The notes: generated by a model not told the origin, from the sequence alone. DNA of 44,885 bases from Thermoleophilia bacterium (GCA_025928655.1 JAICJC010000011.1:1-44885); one strand, 5' to 3'. Numbered from the stretch's first letter, positions 17,470 to 26,457 are shown. A program made the numbers and translations.

Positions 17470-18447
17470 CTAGCGCAGCACCGGGCCCGCCCGCCGGTCG
17501 GTAGAGGGCGTGCCGCCGGCGACGATCGGCCACCCGTCGACGTAGGAGATGGGGTCGATCAGCATCACCCGCCGCACCTGGCCCTCGAACAGCCAGGGCC
17601 GGCGGCTGTCGATCGCGTGGTAGACGACCCAGTCGTCCCCGGCGTCGTCGCGCACCACCGAGTTGTGGCCCGGGCCGCGCCAGCGGTCGTTGTCGCGCAG
17701 GACGAAGTGGCTGGAGCCGTCCGCCCGCCGCTCGAACGGGCCGTCGGGGGCGCGGCTGCGAGCGACCATCGTCGCGTAGCTCGGCGGGTACGTCCACGTC
17801 CGGTCGCCCGAGTACCAGAGGTGGTACCAGCCATCGCGCTCCACCACGAACGGGCCCTCGATGCCGTGCTCGAACGGCAGTTGCGGCTCGGCCGACCAGC
17901 CGCGCAGCAGGCGCCGGGGCCGGCTGCCCGCAGCGAAGCCGCGCAGGTCGCCCGCGAGCTCCTGCACGACGATGTCGCCCCCGCTGCCCCAGTAGCAGTA
18001 CCAGCCGCCGGCCGGGTCGCGGTACAGGCACGGGTCGATGTCGGACGTCGTCGGGCCGCAGTGGAGCGGTGCGCCGACGTCGCGGAACGGGCCCGCCGGC
18101 GACTCGGAGACCGCCAGGGCGAGGCACAGCGCCGGGTCGTCGGTCGGCGCCGGATAGGGCGGGTCGTCGGGCGCGGCGGAGTACGCCATCACGTACAGGC
18201 CGCGATGCTCGACGACGTGCGGCGCCCACAGCATCTGGGTCGTCCGCGCCCACGACGGCCGCTCCGGCAGGGCCTCGCCCAGGTACGCCCACGCGGCCAT
18301 GTCGCGCGAGCGCGCCACCTGGATGTTCACGACCGGGCGCTCGCCCAGGCCCTGGGTCGCGTAGGCGTAGCACCAGCCGTCGCTCGCCCGGAGGACGTTC
18401 GGGTCCGGGAAGTCGCGGTCGAGGACGGGGTTCGTGTAAAGGCTTAT
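17470..18447 (-). CDS. Glycoside hydrolase family 43-like protein
   Basis: About 325 residues of a five-bladed beta-propeller. It begins YTNPVLDRDFPDPNVLR, where the DFPDP Asp is the usual GH43 general base. It also has TTSDIDPCLYRD (pKa-modulating Asp) and HGIEGPFVV (general-acid Glu). Such enzymes remove arabinose, xylose or galactose from polysaccharides. The start is a problem: the conserved N-terminus is in frame, but no ATG, GTG or TTG lies in frame between it and the preceding gene; an ATA at 18447 is the closest. Start coordinates are therefore approximate. No signal peptide is visible. It sits 16 bp after the lipoprotein gene on the same strand and is probably co-transcribed. Confidence 0.82.
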   Translation of the reverse strand: MSLYTNPVLDRDFPDPNVLRASDGWCYAYATQGLGERPVVNIQVARSRDMAAWAYLGEALPERPSWARTTQMLWAPHVVEHRGLYVMAYSAAPDDPPYPAPTDDPALCLALAVSESPAGPFRDVGAPLHCGPTTSDIDPCLYRDPAGGWYCYWGSGGDIVVQELAGDLRGFAAGSRPRRLLRGWSAEPQLPFEHGIEGPFVVERDGWYHLWYSGDRTWTYPPSYATMVARSRAPDGPFERRADGSSHFVLRDNDRWRGPGHNSVVRDDAGDDWVVYHAIDSRRPWLFEGQVRRVMLIDPISYVDGWPIVAGGTPSTDRRAGPVLR

Positions 18448-18463
18448 CGGCGACGGCCGCCGA

Positions 18464-19816
18464 TCACGGCCCGGGACATGTCGCAGGCAGGGTGATCGTG
18501 AAGGCGGTGTTCTCGTAGGTGGCCGTGTGCGTCGCGCCCTGCATCGCGTAGGTGACGGTGAGGGTGCGGTTCTCCGTGATCGTACGGCCTGCCGTGGCGG
18601 GCGTGCACGCATGCCGGATCGCGTAGTGCAGGTTGATCGCGGCCCAGTCTCCGGGCCTGATCGTGAACGGGGCGAAGGGCGGCTCGGGTGGGTAGGGCCG
18701 CGGCCCCAGCTCCGCGGCCGCTCCCGGCTTCGAACGCGATCTGGGGATCCGGATCCGGGCGCCCGTGTAGCGGATCGGCGCCCCGGCGCCGACGGCGGGC
18801 GTGATGGCGCGGACGGTGACCGGGTGGCCGTTGGGGTTCTCGAGCACGAACCCGAGGCCGATCGTCGTCCCGGGCAGGTACCCGACACGGTCGCCGGCCG
18901 CCGCGCTGCCGCGTTCTGCCTCGCCGCCGGACTCCCAGCCGTGCAGGGCGAGCCGCCTGGGCGGCGTCGTCGGGGGCGGCCGCCAGCTGCTCGGGCACGG
19001 CAACGGCGGCGCGAGCGTGGCCGGTTCGCCGAATCCGAACTGGATGCACGTTGCGTAGCGGTGATCGGGTATCCCGGCCAGCCCGCTCTCGAGCCTGGCG
19101 GAGCCCCCTTGCACGTACAGCGGCCGCCCGTCGGCCTCGTAGAGGGCGATGAACGTCCCGTCGCTCCCCAGGCGATGGAGCCGGAGCTGGAGCTGCGAGA
19201 GCCGATGCCGCAGGAACCACACCGGGTTTGCGACCTGGAGTGCCACGGCGGCCGAGTACCCGTCGGGCACGCCGGCCCTGACAGCCAGTACGCGCGCGCC
19301 CGACCCGGACGCGATCCTCTCCACCCGGCGGCGGAACGCGGCCAGGCCCGTCGCCGGCGCGGGCGGTGGGTGAGTGCCGCCGGTGACACGACCCGCACCG
19401 GAGCCGTACCCGACGACGATGACGCGGGGCAGCCCGAGGGCGGCCGAGCGGTCGCGGAACGCTCCCCCGACGAGCCACGTCTCCCAGTCGCCGAGCGAGT
19501 TGTCGTGACCATGCGGGACGGGAGCCTCCGACCCGAGGAGCTCCACGTCTCCGGGGCGGATGGGGTGCCAGTCACCCGTCGCCGGCACGATCCTGAGCAC
19601 GCGGATCTGGGTCGGCCGCATCCGCCGCACGATCCGCGCCAGCAGCCGCCGCTCGGCCGGGCTACCGCCGCGGATCACCGGGGTGCGCGCCGCCGGGAGA
19701 TGGATCGGGCGCATCGGGTGGCGGGGAGGCGCCGTGCGCGAGCCGCCGGCCTGTCCGCAGCCCGTGGCCGCCACCGCGCCGAGGGCGATCACAATCCGCA
19801 GGGCGAGCCGTGCCAT
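18464..19816 (-). CDS. Hypothetical secreted lipoprotein
   Basis: A 450-residue protein with a short signal peptide and lipid-modified cysteine at C20 (AVAATGC). The ATG at 19816 is chosen because it places this signal at the N-terminus. The middle (residues about 150-260) has LRLHRLGSDGTFIALYEADG and LYVQGG. The C-terminal region, with GLGFVLENPNGHPVTVRAI and RPGDWAAINLHYAIRHAC, looks like an Ig-like beta domain of the kind found in DUF4232-type proteins. No catalytic motif was recognised. It is probably cell-envelope associated and co-transcribed with the GH43-like gene. Confidence 0.75.
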   Translation of the reverse strand: MARLALRIVIALGAVAATGCGQAGGSRTAPPRHPMRPIHLPAARTPVIRGGSPAERRLLARIVRRMRPTQIRVLRIVPATGDWHPIRPGDVELLGSEAPVPHGHDNSLGDWETWLVGGAFRDRSAALGLPRVIVVGYGSGAGRVTGGTHPPPAPATGLAAFRRRVERIASGSGARVLAVRAGVPDGYSAAVALQVANPVWFLRHRLSQLQLRLHRLGSDGTFIALYEADGRPLYVQGGSARLESGLAGIPDHRYATCIQFGFGEPATLAPPLPCPSSWRPPPTTPPRRLALHGWESGGEAERGSAAAGDRVGYLPGTTIGLGFVLENPNGHPVTVRAITPAVGAGAPIRYTGARIRIPRSRSKPGAAAELGPRPYPPEPPFAPFTIRPGDWAAINLHYAIRHACTPATAGRTITENRTLTVTYAMQGATHTATYENTAFTITLPATCPGP

Positions 19817-19902
19817 GGTCGCTACGACGCCGGGCCCGGGCGGAAAGTTCCCGAGGACAGACCCTCCGCACGGCCCGCGGGCGATCTGACATCCTGCCCG
19901 AG

Positions 19903-20145
19903 ATGCCGGCCGATCCGCCTCCGCTGCGCCTGTCCGTGTGGGTCCGGCGTGACTGTGTGCGCTGGGCAGACCGGGGGCCCTACCACTGGACGGCCGAGTG
20001 CATTGACGGCCGTGCCCTGGTCGAGCTCGACCACCTCGAGGCGAGGGCGATGTCGAACCTGCGGCCGTGCAAGCTGTGCGCATCGAGAGGCCGCCGGCGG
20101 ACGGGGCCGGCGGCGCAGCAGCCGCGTCGCGTCACCGATCGGTAG
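19903..20145 (+). CDS. Small putative zinc-binding protein
   Basis: An 80-residue protein. It has conserved-looking spacing of Trp, His and Cys residues (WADRGPYHWTAEC) and a CxxC near the end (LRPCKLCAS), suggesting a small treble-clef or ribbon. The tail is basic and low-complexity. No family is named. The ATG at 19903 lies 86 bp from the divergent lipoprotein start. A strong hairpin at 20177-20210 follows its stop. Confidence 0.55.
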   Translation: MPADPPPLRLSVWVRRDCVRWADRGPYHWTAECIDGRALVELDHLEARAMSNLRPCKLCASRGRRRTGPAAQQPRRVTDR

Positions 20146-20176
20146 GCGCACGCCGCGACGACACCGTGAGGCGATT

Positions 20177-20210
20177 CGTCCCCCGCGGCGGGGCCGGGCC
20201 GCGGGGGACG
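20177..20210. terminator. Bidirectional terminator-like hairpin
   Basis: A perfect 12-bp stem (20177-20188 with 20199-20210) with a 10-nt loop, between the convergent genes ending at 20145 and 20224. There is no T-tract, as is common in high-GC actinobacteria. Confidence 0.6.
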
Positions 20211-20223
20211 GGAGCTCACGCGG

Positions 20224-20622
20224 CTACTGCACGCACCAGTTGACGACGAACGGGTAGACCTCGTTGTTCGCGGGGTTGTCCGGGCGCATCAGGTCGAGCC
20301 ACGTGCCGCCGTTGACGGGTTCGGTGTCCCCCGTGCTCGTGTTGGTGCCGTGCGGGTACTGCGCGACCTTGACCGAGCCATAGCACTCGAGCTGGCTCGA
20401 CATCGTCGCGACCTGGTTCTGGAGCGCGACGATCTGCAGATGCTGGTTGCGCAGACGCGCGTTCAGGTTGTTGAGGTGGTTGTCCACGCAGGGGACCACC
20501 TTCTTGCACGCCGCCGGATAGGTCGGCTTTGCGACGAGGGCGCTCGTGGCCGCGGCCGTGCCCGCCGCAACTGCCACCATCAGCACCGCGCCGATTGCGA
20601 CTGCCCACTTCAGGTTCTTCAC
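20224..20622 (-). CDS. Small secreted or membrane-anchored hypothetical protein
   Basis: A 132-residue protein. GTG 20622 is chosen because AGGAGG lies just upstream; the open frame to 20658 would add 12 residues before a typical signal sequence. Residues about 5-28 are hydrophobic (WAVAIGAVLMVAVAAGTAAA). A coiled-coil-like stretch follows (NHLNNLNARLRNQHLQIVAL), and four cysteines are placed to form disulfides. The C-terminus ends NWCVQ. No family was recognised. It is divergent from another secreted protein at 20799. Confidence 0.75.
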   Translation of the reverse strand: MKNLKWAVAIGAVLMVAVAAGTAAATSALVAKPTYPAACKKVVPCVDNHLNNLNARLRNQHLQIVALQNQVATMSSQLECYGSVKVAQYPHGTNTSTGDTEPVNGGTWLDLMRPDNPANNEVYPFVVNWCVQ

Positions 20623-20736
20623 GTTGCCTCCTGGAGCCGTCGGGTGATAATCGGACAAGTCAACCTATCCGATCGACGCCGGGGGGCCCACTACCCGTCT
20701 GGGTGGAGTCGCGCGTTCCGTGAGCCGGTGGATAAC

Positions 20737-20765
20737 TTGTAACCACCACCGGCGCTTGGTAGGGT
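20737..20765 (+). promoter_or_regulatory. Promoter, TTGTAA-17-TAGGGT
   Basis: TTGTAA at 20737-20742, a 17-bp spacer, and TAGGGT at 20760-20765, ahead of the secreted protein gene at 20799. The -10 hexamer is identical to that at 15476. Confidence 0.55.
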
Positions 20766-20798
20766 CGGCGTCCCTTCCGACGGAACAAGGAGACTAGC

Positions 20799-21584
20799 GT
20801 GCGCCGGCCCATCCTGAGAGGGTCAATGATCCTCTTCCTGCTCGCCCTCGTGGGCGCTGTCCTGCCCGCCGCCGCGTCTGCGCGGGCGCCGTCCCACGCG
20901 ATCATCCGGTTCAAGGTGCCCTCGACGATCGGCCTGTTCGACCCCTCGTCGACCTCGACCACCGCGCAGGCGGTGATCTCCTGGAGGCAGGGGGCGAGCA
21001 CCACCGGGGCGGGGTGTTGCACGAACAGGATCTACGACGACGGCACGCTGGTCAGGCGCACGTCGGGCAACACGTACCAGACATCCGTCTTCGTCGGCGG
21101 GCTCGAGATCGGGCCCTTCACCATCGACTCGTATGACTCGCACGGCAAGTTCGTCGGCTCGGCGCTGGCCGACCCGGGCTTCGGCAACGACTTCGAGGAT
21201 GCCTACATCAACGACCACGGGTCGGACTGCGACACGCCGGGGGCCGGATTCTCGGGCTCCTGGGCGCAGCTGATCAACGGGAACCACGAAGGCGGCGGCT
21301 CGTGCCAGTCGACGACCGCCGGCGACTCGTTCACGTTCGACTCCGGGATCGACAACGCGTGGATCACGACCACCGGCCCGCACCAGGGCTCGGCCAGGAT
21401 CTACATCGACGGCAAGTACGTGCAGACCGTGTCGACGTATTCCAAGACCACGCACTACCGCCGGCTCGTGTGGGCGCACCGGTTCGGATCGCTCGGTGGG
21501 CACACCATCAAGATCGTGAACGCCGGGACGCCCGGACATCCGGGGATCGAGGTCGACGCCGACATCTTCATGACCGTCGACTAA
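20799..21584 (+). CDS. Secreted hypothetical protein
   Basis: A 261-residue protein with GTG start at 20799 and AAGGAG six nt upstream. A classical signal peptide covers about residues 1-29 (LFLLALVGAVLPAAASARA). The mature part is rich in Gly, Ser, Thr and aromatic residues and looks all-beta (FVGGLEIGPFTIDSYDS, GSARIYIDGKYVQTVSTYSK, HTIKIVNAGTPGHPGIEVDA). The last part resembles carbohydrate-binding or Ig-like modules that end in VDADIFMTVD-type strands. No catalytic residues were identified. It is probably exported to the cell surface or medium. Confidence 0.8.
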   Translation: MRRPILRGSMILFLLALVGAVLPAAASARAPSHAIIRFKVPSTIGLFDPSSTSTTAQAVISWRQGASTTGAGCCTNRIYDDGTLVRRTSGNTYQTSVFVGGLEIGPFTIDSYDSHGKFVGSALADPGFGNDFEDAYINDHGSDCDTPGAGFSGSWAQLINGNHEGGGSCQSTTAGDSFTFDSGIDNAWITTTGPHQGSARIYIDGKYVQTVSTYSKTTHYRRLVWAHRFGSLGGHTIKIVNAGTPGHPGIEVDADIFMTVD

Positions 21585-21602
21585 GGCCTCCGACCGCGGC
21601 GG

Positions 21603-21608
21603 TACGCT
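21603..21608 (+). promoter_or_regulatory. -10 box for leaderless start at 21615
   Basis: TACGCT ends 6 nt before the methyltransferase ATG. No Shine-Dalgarno fits in the 30-bp gap. Confidence 0.4.
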
Positions 21609-21614
21609 CGCCGC

Positions 21615-22406
21615 ATGACGCATCCGTTCGCGCACGTCGACGACCAGCCGGATCCGCGAGCCTGGATCGACGTGCTCGACCGGCTGCGGTCGGATCCGCT
21701 CTACGCGAAGTACAAGGCGAGGGTCGTCGAGCTGCTCGGCCCTGCGGCCAGGGGCCGGTACCTCGAGATCGGATCCGGCACGGGAGCGGACGCCGTCGAG
21801 CTGGCACGGCGGTACGGCGCCGAGGTGGTCGGCGTCGACTCCTCCGTCGCCATGGTGGAGGAGGCACGGAGCCGGGGGCTCGCCGACGCGCTCGTCGCCG
21901 ATGCGCACGCCTTGCCGTTCGACGCGGACGTGTTCGACGGCGCGTGGGCCGACCGGACGTTCCAGCACCTTGCCGATCCCGGGCAGGCGCTGGCGGAGCT
22001 GGTCCGCGTCGGCCGGCCGGGTGGCGCCGTCGTCGTCGCGGATCCCGACTACGGCACACAGGTGGTCAACATCCGGGATCAGGATCTGGCGGACCGCGTG
22101 TTGGGCTCCCGCGCGGGCGTCGGCAGCTGGCGGCTCGCTCACCAGGTGCCGCGCCTCTTCGCCGAGGCCGGGCTCACGGACGTTCGCGCCGAGGCCGTCC
22201 CGGTCGTCGTGGTCGACCCGGCCTCGCTGGACAACGTGCTCGGCCTGCGAACGTGGGCGAACCTGGCGGCGGCGCAGGGGCTGCTCGAGGCGGCGGACGC
22301 CGCCCGCTGGGAGGCGGCGCTCGACGAGGCGGCGGCGGGCGGCTGGTTCCTCTACGCGTTCTGTGTCTTCATCACGAGGGGGCGAGTGGGGCCGCATCCG
22401 TCGTGA
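21615..22406 (+). CDS. SAM-dependent methyltransferase (class I)
   Basis: A 263-residue Methyltransf_11-type protein. SAM-binding motif I is YLEIGSGTGADAVELA (residues about 52-67), the acidic end of strand 2 is VVGVDSSVAMVEEA, motif II lies around FDGAWADRTFQHL, and motif III is GRPGGAVVVADPDYG. The C-terminal part has a variable substrate-binding region. Substrate is unknown; small-molecule methylation is typical for the group. The 3' end overlaps the convergent cyclase gene by 35 bp. Confidence 0.92.
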   Translation: MTHPFAHVDDQPDPRAWIDVLDRLRSDPLYAKYKARVVELLGPAARGRYLEIGSGTGADAVELARRYGAEVVGVDSSVAMVEEARSRGLADALVADAHALPFDADVFDGAWADRTFQHLADPGQALAELVRVGRPGGAVVVADPDYGTQVVNIRDQDLADRVLGSRAGVGSWRLAHQVPRLFAEAGLTDVRAEAVPVVVVDPASLDNVLGLRTWANLAAAQGLLEAADAARWEAALDEAAAGGWFLYAFCVFITRGRVGPHPS

Positions 22407-25400
22407 GCCGTTCCAGGGCCGCCGCCGCCTGACGCGCGAACCCGGTCGCCTCGCGCTCCTCGCTGTCGGTGATCGCCCGCCGCAGGAGCGCCTCCGCCCC
22501 ATCCCGGTCTCCGGCTGCTCGGTAGCCAACCGCGGCGTCGAGGCGGGCGTGGAACTCGATGCTCGGGTAGTCGATGTCGGCGACCGTCGCCGCCATCTCG
22601 CCGGCGAGCGCCCGGGCCTCGGCCGACCGTCCCTCCGCGGCGTAGACCCGCACGGCGGCGCCGCGCCAGAGCAGCGCCGACCAGCGGTCGGAGGGCGACG
22701 ACACCGCTCTGGCCTCCGCGCTCCGCCGCGCCGCGGAGTCGAGGCGCCCGGTGAGGGCGTGCGCGCGGGCGAGCAGGCCCAGGATGGAGGACGAGGATCC
22801 GACATCGCCGCGCTCGCCCGCGCCGGCCGCCGCGAGCTCCAGCGGCTCCACCGCCTCGGCCGGGCGCCCGGCGTCGAGGAGGACGACCGCCTTGACCCAC
22901 TGGGACAGATACGCCTTGTAGCCGAGCTCCTGGACGATCGCGATCAGGTCTGTGACCGCCGCGAACGCGGCGTCGGCCTCGCCGCACTGCGCGAGCAGCG
23001 CCGCGGTGTCGGCCAGATAGTCGGCCCGGATCGAGCGCCCGAACCCGGCCGCCGCCGCCTCGCCCGCCTGCAGGAGGTCCGGGATGCGCCCCGACCCCCG
23101 CAGCGTGAACATCACGTCGCTGACCACGCCGAACGCCTCCAGCCACGGAGATCCCACCCGCCGCCCCAGCGCGCACGTGCGCCCGGCCGCCTCCCGGGCG
23201 CGCGCGCACCGAAGGAGCGTGTTCCCCTCCCAGATCGCCGTGACGAACCACAGTCGGGCGGCCTCGCCGAGGCGGCCCGCCCGCTCGACCTCCTCGGCCC
23301 CGGCGCGCGCGGCGGCGAGCGCGGCCCCCTCCGCTCCGGGGCCGACGTCCACGCACGTCGCGAACTCGATCATCCGGTGGAGCGACTCGCAGACGAGCTG
23401 GGCCGCGCGGTCGCCGCTCGTCGTCGCCGCCACACCGGCGGCCTTCGCCAGCGCGACGGCGGCGTCCATCTGGCCGGCGGTGAACAGCCAGCCCGAGCAG
23501 TCCGCGATCGCGATCGGCCGGGCCGCGTCGTCCGGCGGCAGGAGGGCGGCGACCCGGCGCAGCAGCCGGGCGGCGGTCATGAAGTCTCCCTGCGCGGCGG
23601 CCCGGTCGGCGACGAGCCGGAGCAGGCTCGCCGCCCGCCGGGCCGGCACGCGCGTGCTCTCGCCGACGTCGCCGATCTCGAGCCGGTAGCGGGCCGCCTC
23701 GGCGAGGTGGTGGCCGAGCACCTCCTCGTACTCGCTCACCCGCTCGCCGGCGAGTGCCTCGAGCCAGTCGGCGAACGCCTCGTGCCAGCGGGCGCGCATC
23801 TCCTTCGCGACGCGCTCGTACGCCGCCTCGCGGATCAGGATGTGGCGGAAGCGGTAGGCCTCCTGGCCCGGCAGCGCCGCCTGTTCGGCCCGGAAGAGCT
23901 GCTTGCGGGCGAGCCCACGCACCGTGGGCGGGATCTCGGCGGGGTCGGCGCCGAGCGCGGCCAGCGCGCCGAGGTGGAAGACCTGGCCCTCGATCGACGC
24001 CCGCTCGACGAGGCTGCGCTCGCCGCCCGAGAGCCGGTCGAGCCGGGCCGTGAGCAGCGCCTGGATCGTCGGCGGGAGGTCGAGCCGCTCGATCACGCCG
24101 GTGACCTCGACGCCGCCGTCGACGCGGCGCAGGTGGCCGTCGTCGACCAGCATCCCGACGAGCTCCTCCGCGAACAGGGGGTTGCCCTCGGCCGCCGCGA
24201 CGATCCGGCCGGCGACCGCATCCGGGAGGTCCGGCCCGAGGAGCCCTCGCAGCAGCGCGTCGCCCTCGGCGTCGGAGAGCGGCTCGAGCAGGAGCATGGT
24301 CGCGTTCAGCGTGCCTCCGGCCCAGTCGGGCCGCGCCTCGAGCAGCTCGGGCCGCGCCATGCAGAGGAGCAGCACCGGCACGTCCGGGAGCCAGTTCGCC
24401 AGGTCGTCGATCAGGTCGAGCAGCGGCGGCTCGGCCCAGTGGATGTCGTCGAACGCGACGACGAGCGGACGCCTGCCGGCGACCGCTTCGAACAGCCGCC
24501 GCAGCGCCACCCGCGCGTCCTCCACGCGGGCGTCCGCGCCGGCCAGGCCGAGCAGCGACCCCACCCCGTCCGCCACCTCCGTCGCGATGCCGGGCTCGAC
24601 CAGCGCCTCGAGCCGGGCGCGCACGCCCGCGGGGGAATCCCGCTCGTCGACCCCGGCGAGCGATTTCACCGCCTCGGCCAGCGCCCAGTAGGTCACGCCG
24701 TCGCCGTAGGAGAGGCAGCGGCCGGCGCACACGGTGGCGGCCGGCTCGAGCTCCGCCAGGAACTCCGCGACCAGGCGTGACTTGCCGACGCCCGCGGTGC
24801 CGAGCACCGTCACGAGCTGGCACGACCGCTCCGCGGCCATCCGGTCGAACGCGTGCTGGAGCATCCCCAGCTCGCGCACGCGGCCGACGAGGGCGGTCGC
24901 AGCGGGACGGAGCCGGCGCGCGGGGTCGTCGTCCACCGCGACGACGCGGTAGGCCGCGACCGGGTCGGCCTTGCCCTTCAGATCGAGCGGTTCGACGCCT
25001 TCGGCGATGAGCGAGCCCTGCACGAGCCGGTAGGTGCCCGCTCCGATCAGGATCTCGCCCACCGGCGCGGCCTGCTGCAGCCGCGCAGCCGTGTTCATCG
25101 CGTCGCCGGTCGCGATCGTGCGGGACGCCGGGGAGGCGCCGACGACTACCTCGCCCGTGGCCACCCCGATCCGGACGCCGAGCCGGACGCCCAGGCGCGC
25201 GTGCAGATCGTCGCCCAGGGCGCGGACTGCCTCGCGGGCCTCGACCGCGGCCCGGACGCAGCGCAGGGCGTCGTCCTCGTACGCCTGCGGCACCCCGAAC
25301 AGCGCGACCACCGCGTCGCCGATGAACTTCTCGACGTGGCCGCCGTGGCGCTCGAGCGCGGCGGACACCGCGCTGAAGTAACGGTTCATCGCGCCCCGCA

Positions 25401-25581
25401 CCGCCTCGGGGTCGAGCCGCTCGCCGAGCTCGGTCGACCCTGCCACGTCCGAGAAGAACACGGTCACGACCCGCCGGGACGCCGCTCCCTCGTCGTCGCG
25501 CTCCACCGGCGCCGCGCAGGCGGGGCAGAACCGGGCCCGCGCGGGCAGCGGCTCGCCGCACCTCGCGCACGTCGCCTCCAC
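22372..25581 (-). CDS. Adenylate cyclase-ATPase-TPR signalling protein
   Basis: A 1069-residue protein from GTG 25581. It has a zinc ribbon (C5, C8, C19, C22) and then a class III cyclase domain (about 37-215) with all six catalytic residues: metal-binding D45 and D89, adenine-specifying K85 and D160, and transition-state N163 and R167. A STAND/AAA ATPase region follows, with Walker A GTAGVGKS (261-268) and Walker B-like LVVAFDDIHWA, then a long alpha-helical TPR-like half. The design suggests cAMP production gated by ATP and ligand or protein binding. ATG 25647 would add 22 residues before the zinc ribbon; GTG is preferred because family members begin with the ribbon. It is divergent from an aldo/keto reductase. 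Confidence 0.93.
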   Translation of the reverse strand: MEATCARCGEPLPARARFCPACAAPVERDDEGAASRRVVTVFFSDVAGSTELGERLDPEAVRGAMNRYFSAVSAALERHGGHVEKFIGDAVVALFGVPQAYEDDALRCVRAAVEAREAVRALGDDLHARLGVRLGVRIGVATGEVVVGASPASRTIATGDAMNTAARLQQAAPVGEILIGAGTYRLVQGSLIAEGVEPLDLKGKADPVAAYRVVAVDDDPARRLRPAATALVGRVRELGMLQHAFDRMAAERSCQLVTVLGTAGVGKSRLVAEFLAELEPAATVCAGRCLSYGDGVTYWALAEAVKSLAGVDERDSPAGVRARLEALVEPGIATEVADGVGSLLGLAGADARVEDARVALRRLFEAVAGRRPLVVAFDDIHWAEPPLLDLIDDLANWLPDVPVLLLCMARPELLEARPDWAGGTLNATMLLLEPLSDAEGDALLRGLLGPDLPDAVAGRIVAAAEGNPLFAEELVGMLVDDGHLRRVDGGVEVTGVIERLDLPPTIQALLTARLDRLSGGERSLVERASIEGQVFHLGALAALGADPAEIPPTVRGLARKQLFRAEQAALPGQEAYRFRHILIREAAYERVAKEMRARWHEAFADWLEALAGERVSEYEEVLGHHLAEAARYRLEIGDVGESTRVPARRAASLLRLVADRAAAQGDFMTAARLLRRVAALLPPDDAARPIAIADCSGWLFTAGQMDAAVALAKAAGVAATTSGDRAAQLVCESLHRMIEFATCVDVGPGAEGAALAAARAGAEEVERAGRLGEAARLWFVTAIWEGNTLLRCARAREAAGRTCALGRRVGSPWLEAFGVVSDVMFTLRGSGRIPDLLQAGEAAAAGFGRSIRADYLADTAALLAQCGEADAAFAAVTDLIAIVQELGYKAYLSQWVKAVVLLDAGRPAEAVEPLELAAAGAGERGDVGSSSSILGLLARAHALTGRLDSAARRSAEARAVSSPSDRWSALLWRGAAVRVYAAEGRSAEARALAGEMAATVADIDYPSIEFHARLDAAVGYRAAGDRDGAEALLRRAITDSEEREATGFARQAAAALERLTTDAAPLAPS

Positions 25582-25663
25582 GTGAGCAGCATGGCCGCGG
25601 CCGCCGTCCGGTGTCAAGGAGCCGGTCCGCCCGCCCCCGGCGAGCATCCGCCCCGAAGGTGGG

Positions 25664-25669
25664 TACTGT
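25664..25669 (+). promoter_or_regulatory. -10 box for leaderless start at 25677
   Basis: TACTGT ends 7 nt before the ATG of the aldo/keto reductase gene. Confidence 0.45.
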
Positions 25670-25676
25670 CCAGGCG

Positions 25677-26453
25677 ATGCCGGAGACGACGATCAGGCTC
25701 GGCGACACCGAGGTCAGACGGATCGGGATGGGCTCGAACCGCCTCGAGGAGACGCCGCGGAACGTCGAGTTCGTGCGCGCGGCGGTCGACGCGGGGCTCA
25801 CCCACATCGACACCGCCTATCTCTACACGTCGGGCTCGAGCGAGCGGGCCATCGGCTCGGCGCTCGACCTGCCCAGGGACGGGCTCGTGGTCGCGACGAA
25901 GGGCGGCTACCGGGAGGGCGAGGGCAAGCCCGACGTCCTGCGAGGGCACATCGAGGAGAGCCTGCGCCGCCTCCGGACAGATGTCATCGACCTCTACTAT
26001 CTGCACCGCGTCCATCCGGACACGCCGCTCGAGGACTCGATGGCGGTGATCGCCGAGGCCCGCGACGCCGGCCGGATCCGCCACGTCGGCATCTCGGAGG
26101 TGGACGTCGACCAGGTCGAGCGCGCGCGGGCCGTCGTGCCGATCGCCGCCGTCCAGAACCGCTACAACCTGGCGGAGCGCGCCCACGACGCGGTCATCGA
26201 CCACTGCGAGGCGGAGGGGATCGTCTTCGTTCCCTACTTCCCGCTGCGGGGGCTCGACGGGGCCGCCGTCACCGAGATCGCCGAGCGGCTCGGGAAGACG
26301 GCGAGCCAGATCGGCCTGGCATGGCTGCTGCACCGCTCACCCGTCGTGCTGCCGATCCCGGGCACGCTCTCGATCGACCACCTGCGCGAGAACCTGGGCG
26401 CGCTCGAGATCGACCTCTCGCAGGCAGACGTCGCCGCGATCGGCGCGAGCTGA
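25677..26453 (+). CDS. Aldo/keto reductase
   Basis: A 258-residue reductase, shorter than the usual 280-330 residues. The tetrad is intact: D45, Y50, K75 and H110 (HIDTAYLY, ATKGGY, YYLHRVHP). The barrel end is RSPVVLPIPGTLSIDHLREN, the NADP-binding region. It is unlike the reductase at 10824 in sequence and context. The ATG at 25677 has a -10 box 7 nt upstream; the open frame to 25611 lacks similarity. Substrate is unknown. It is convergent with the STAS gene, with 4 bp between stops. Confidence 0.93.
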   Translation: MPETTIRLGDTEVRRIGMGSNRLEETPRNVEFVRAAVDAGLTHIDTAYLYTSGSSERAIGSALDLPRDGLVVATKGGYREGEGKPDVLRGHIEESLRRLRTDVIDLYYLHRVHPDTPLEDSMAVIAEARDAGRIRHVGISEVDVDQVERARAVVPIAAVQNRYNLAERAHDAVIDHCEAEGIVFVPYFPLRGLDGAAVTEIAERLGKTASQIGLAWLLHRSPVVLPIPGTLSIDHLRENLGALEIDLSQADVAAIGAS

Positions 26454-26457
26454 CCGG

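Noticed and set aside
18527..20257. 576-residue plus-strand frame opposite the lipoprotein and upstream region
   Set aside because: No domain-like sequence; the minus strand has a lipobox and gene-like composition.
22352..25813. Long minus-strand frame in another phase over the cyclase gene
   Set aside because: Arg/Gly/Ala-rich out-of-frame translation of the real cyclase-ATPase gene.
25677..26453. The second aldo/keto reductase as part of the CocE locus
   Set aside because: It lies 8 kb away, lacks the shared motif and differs in sequence from the reductase at 10824.
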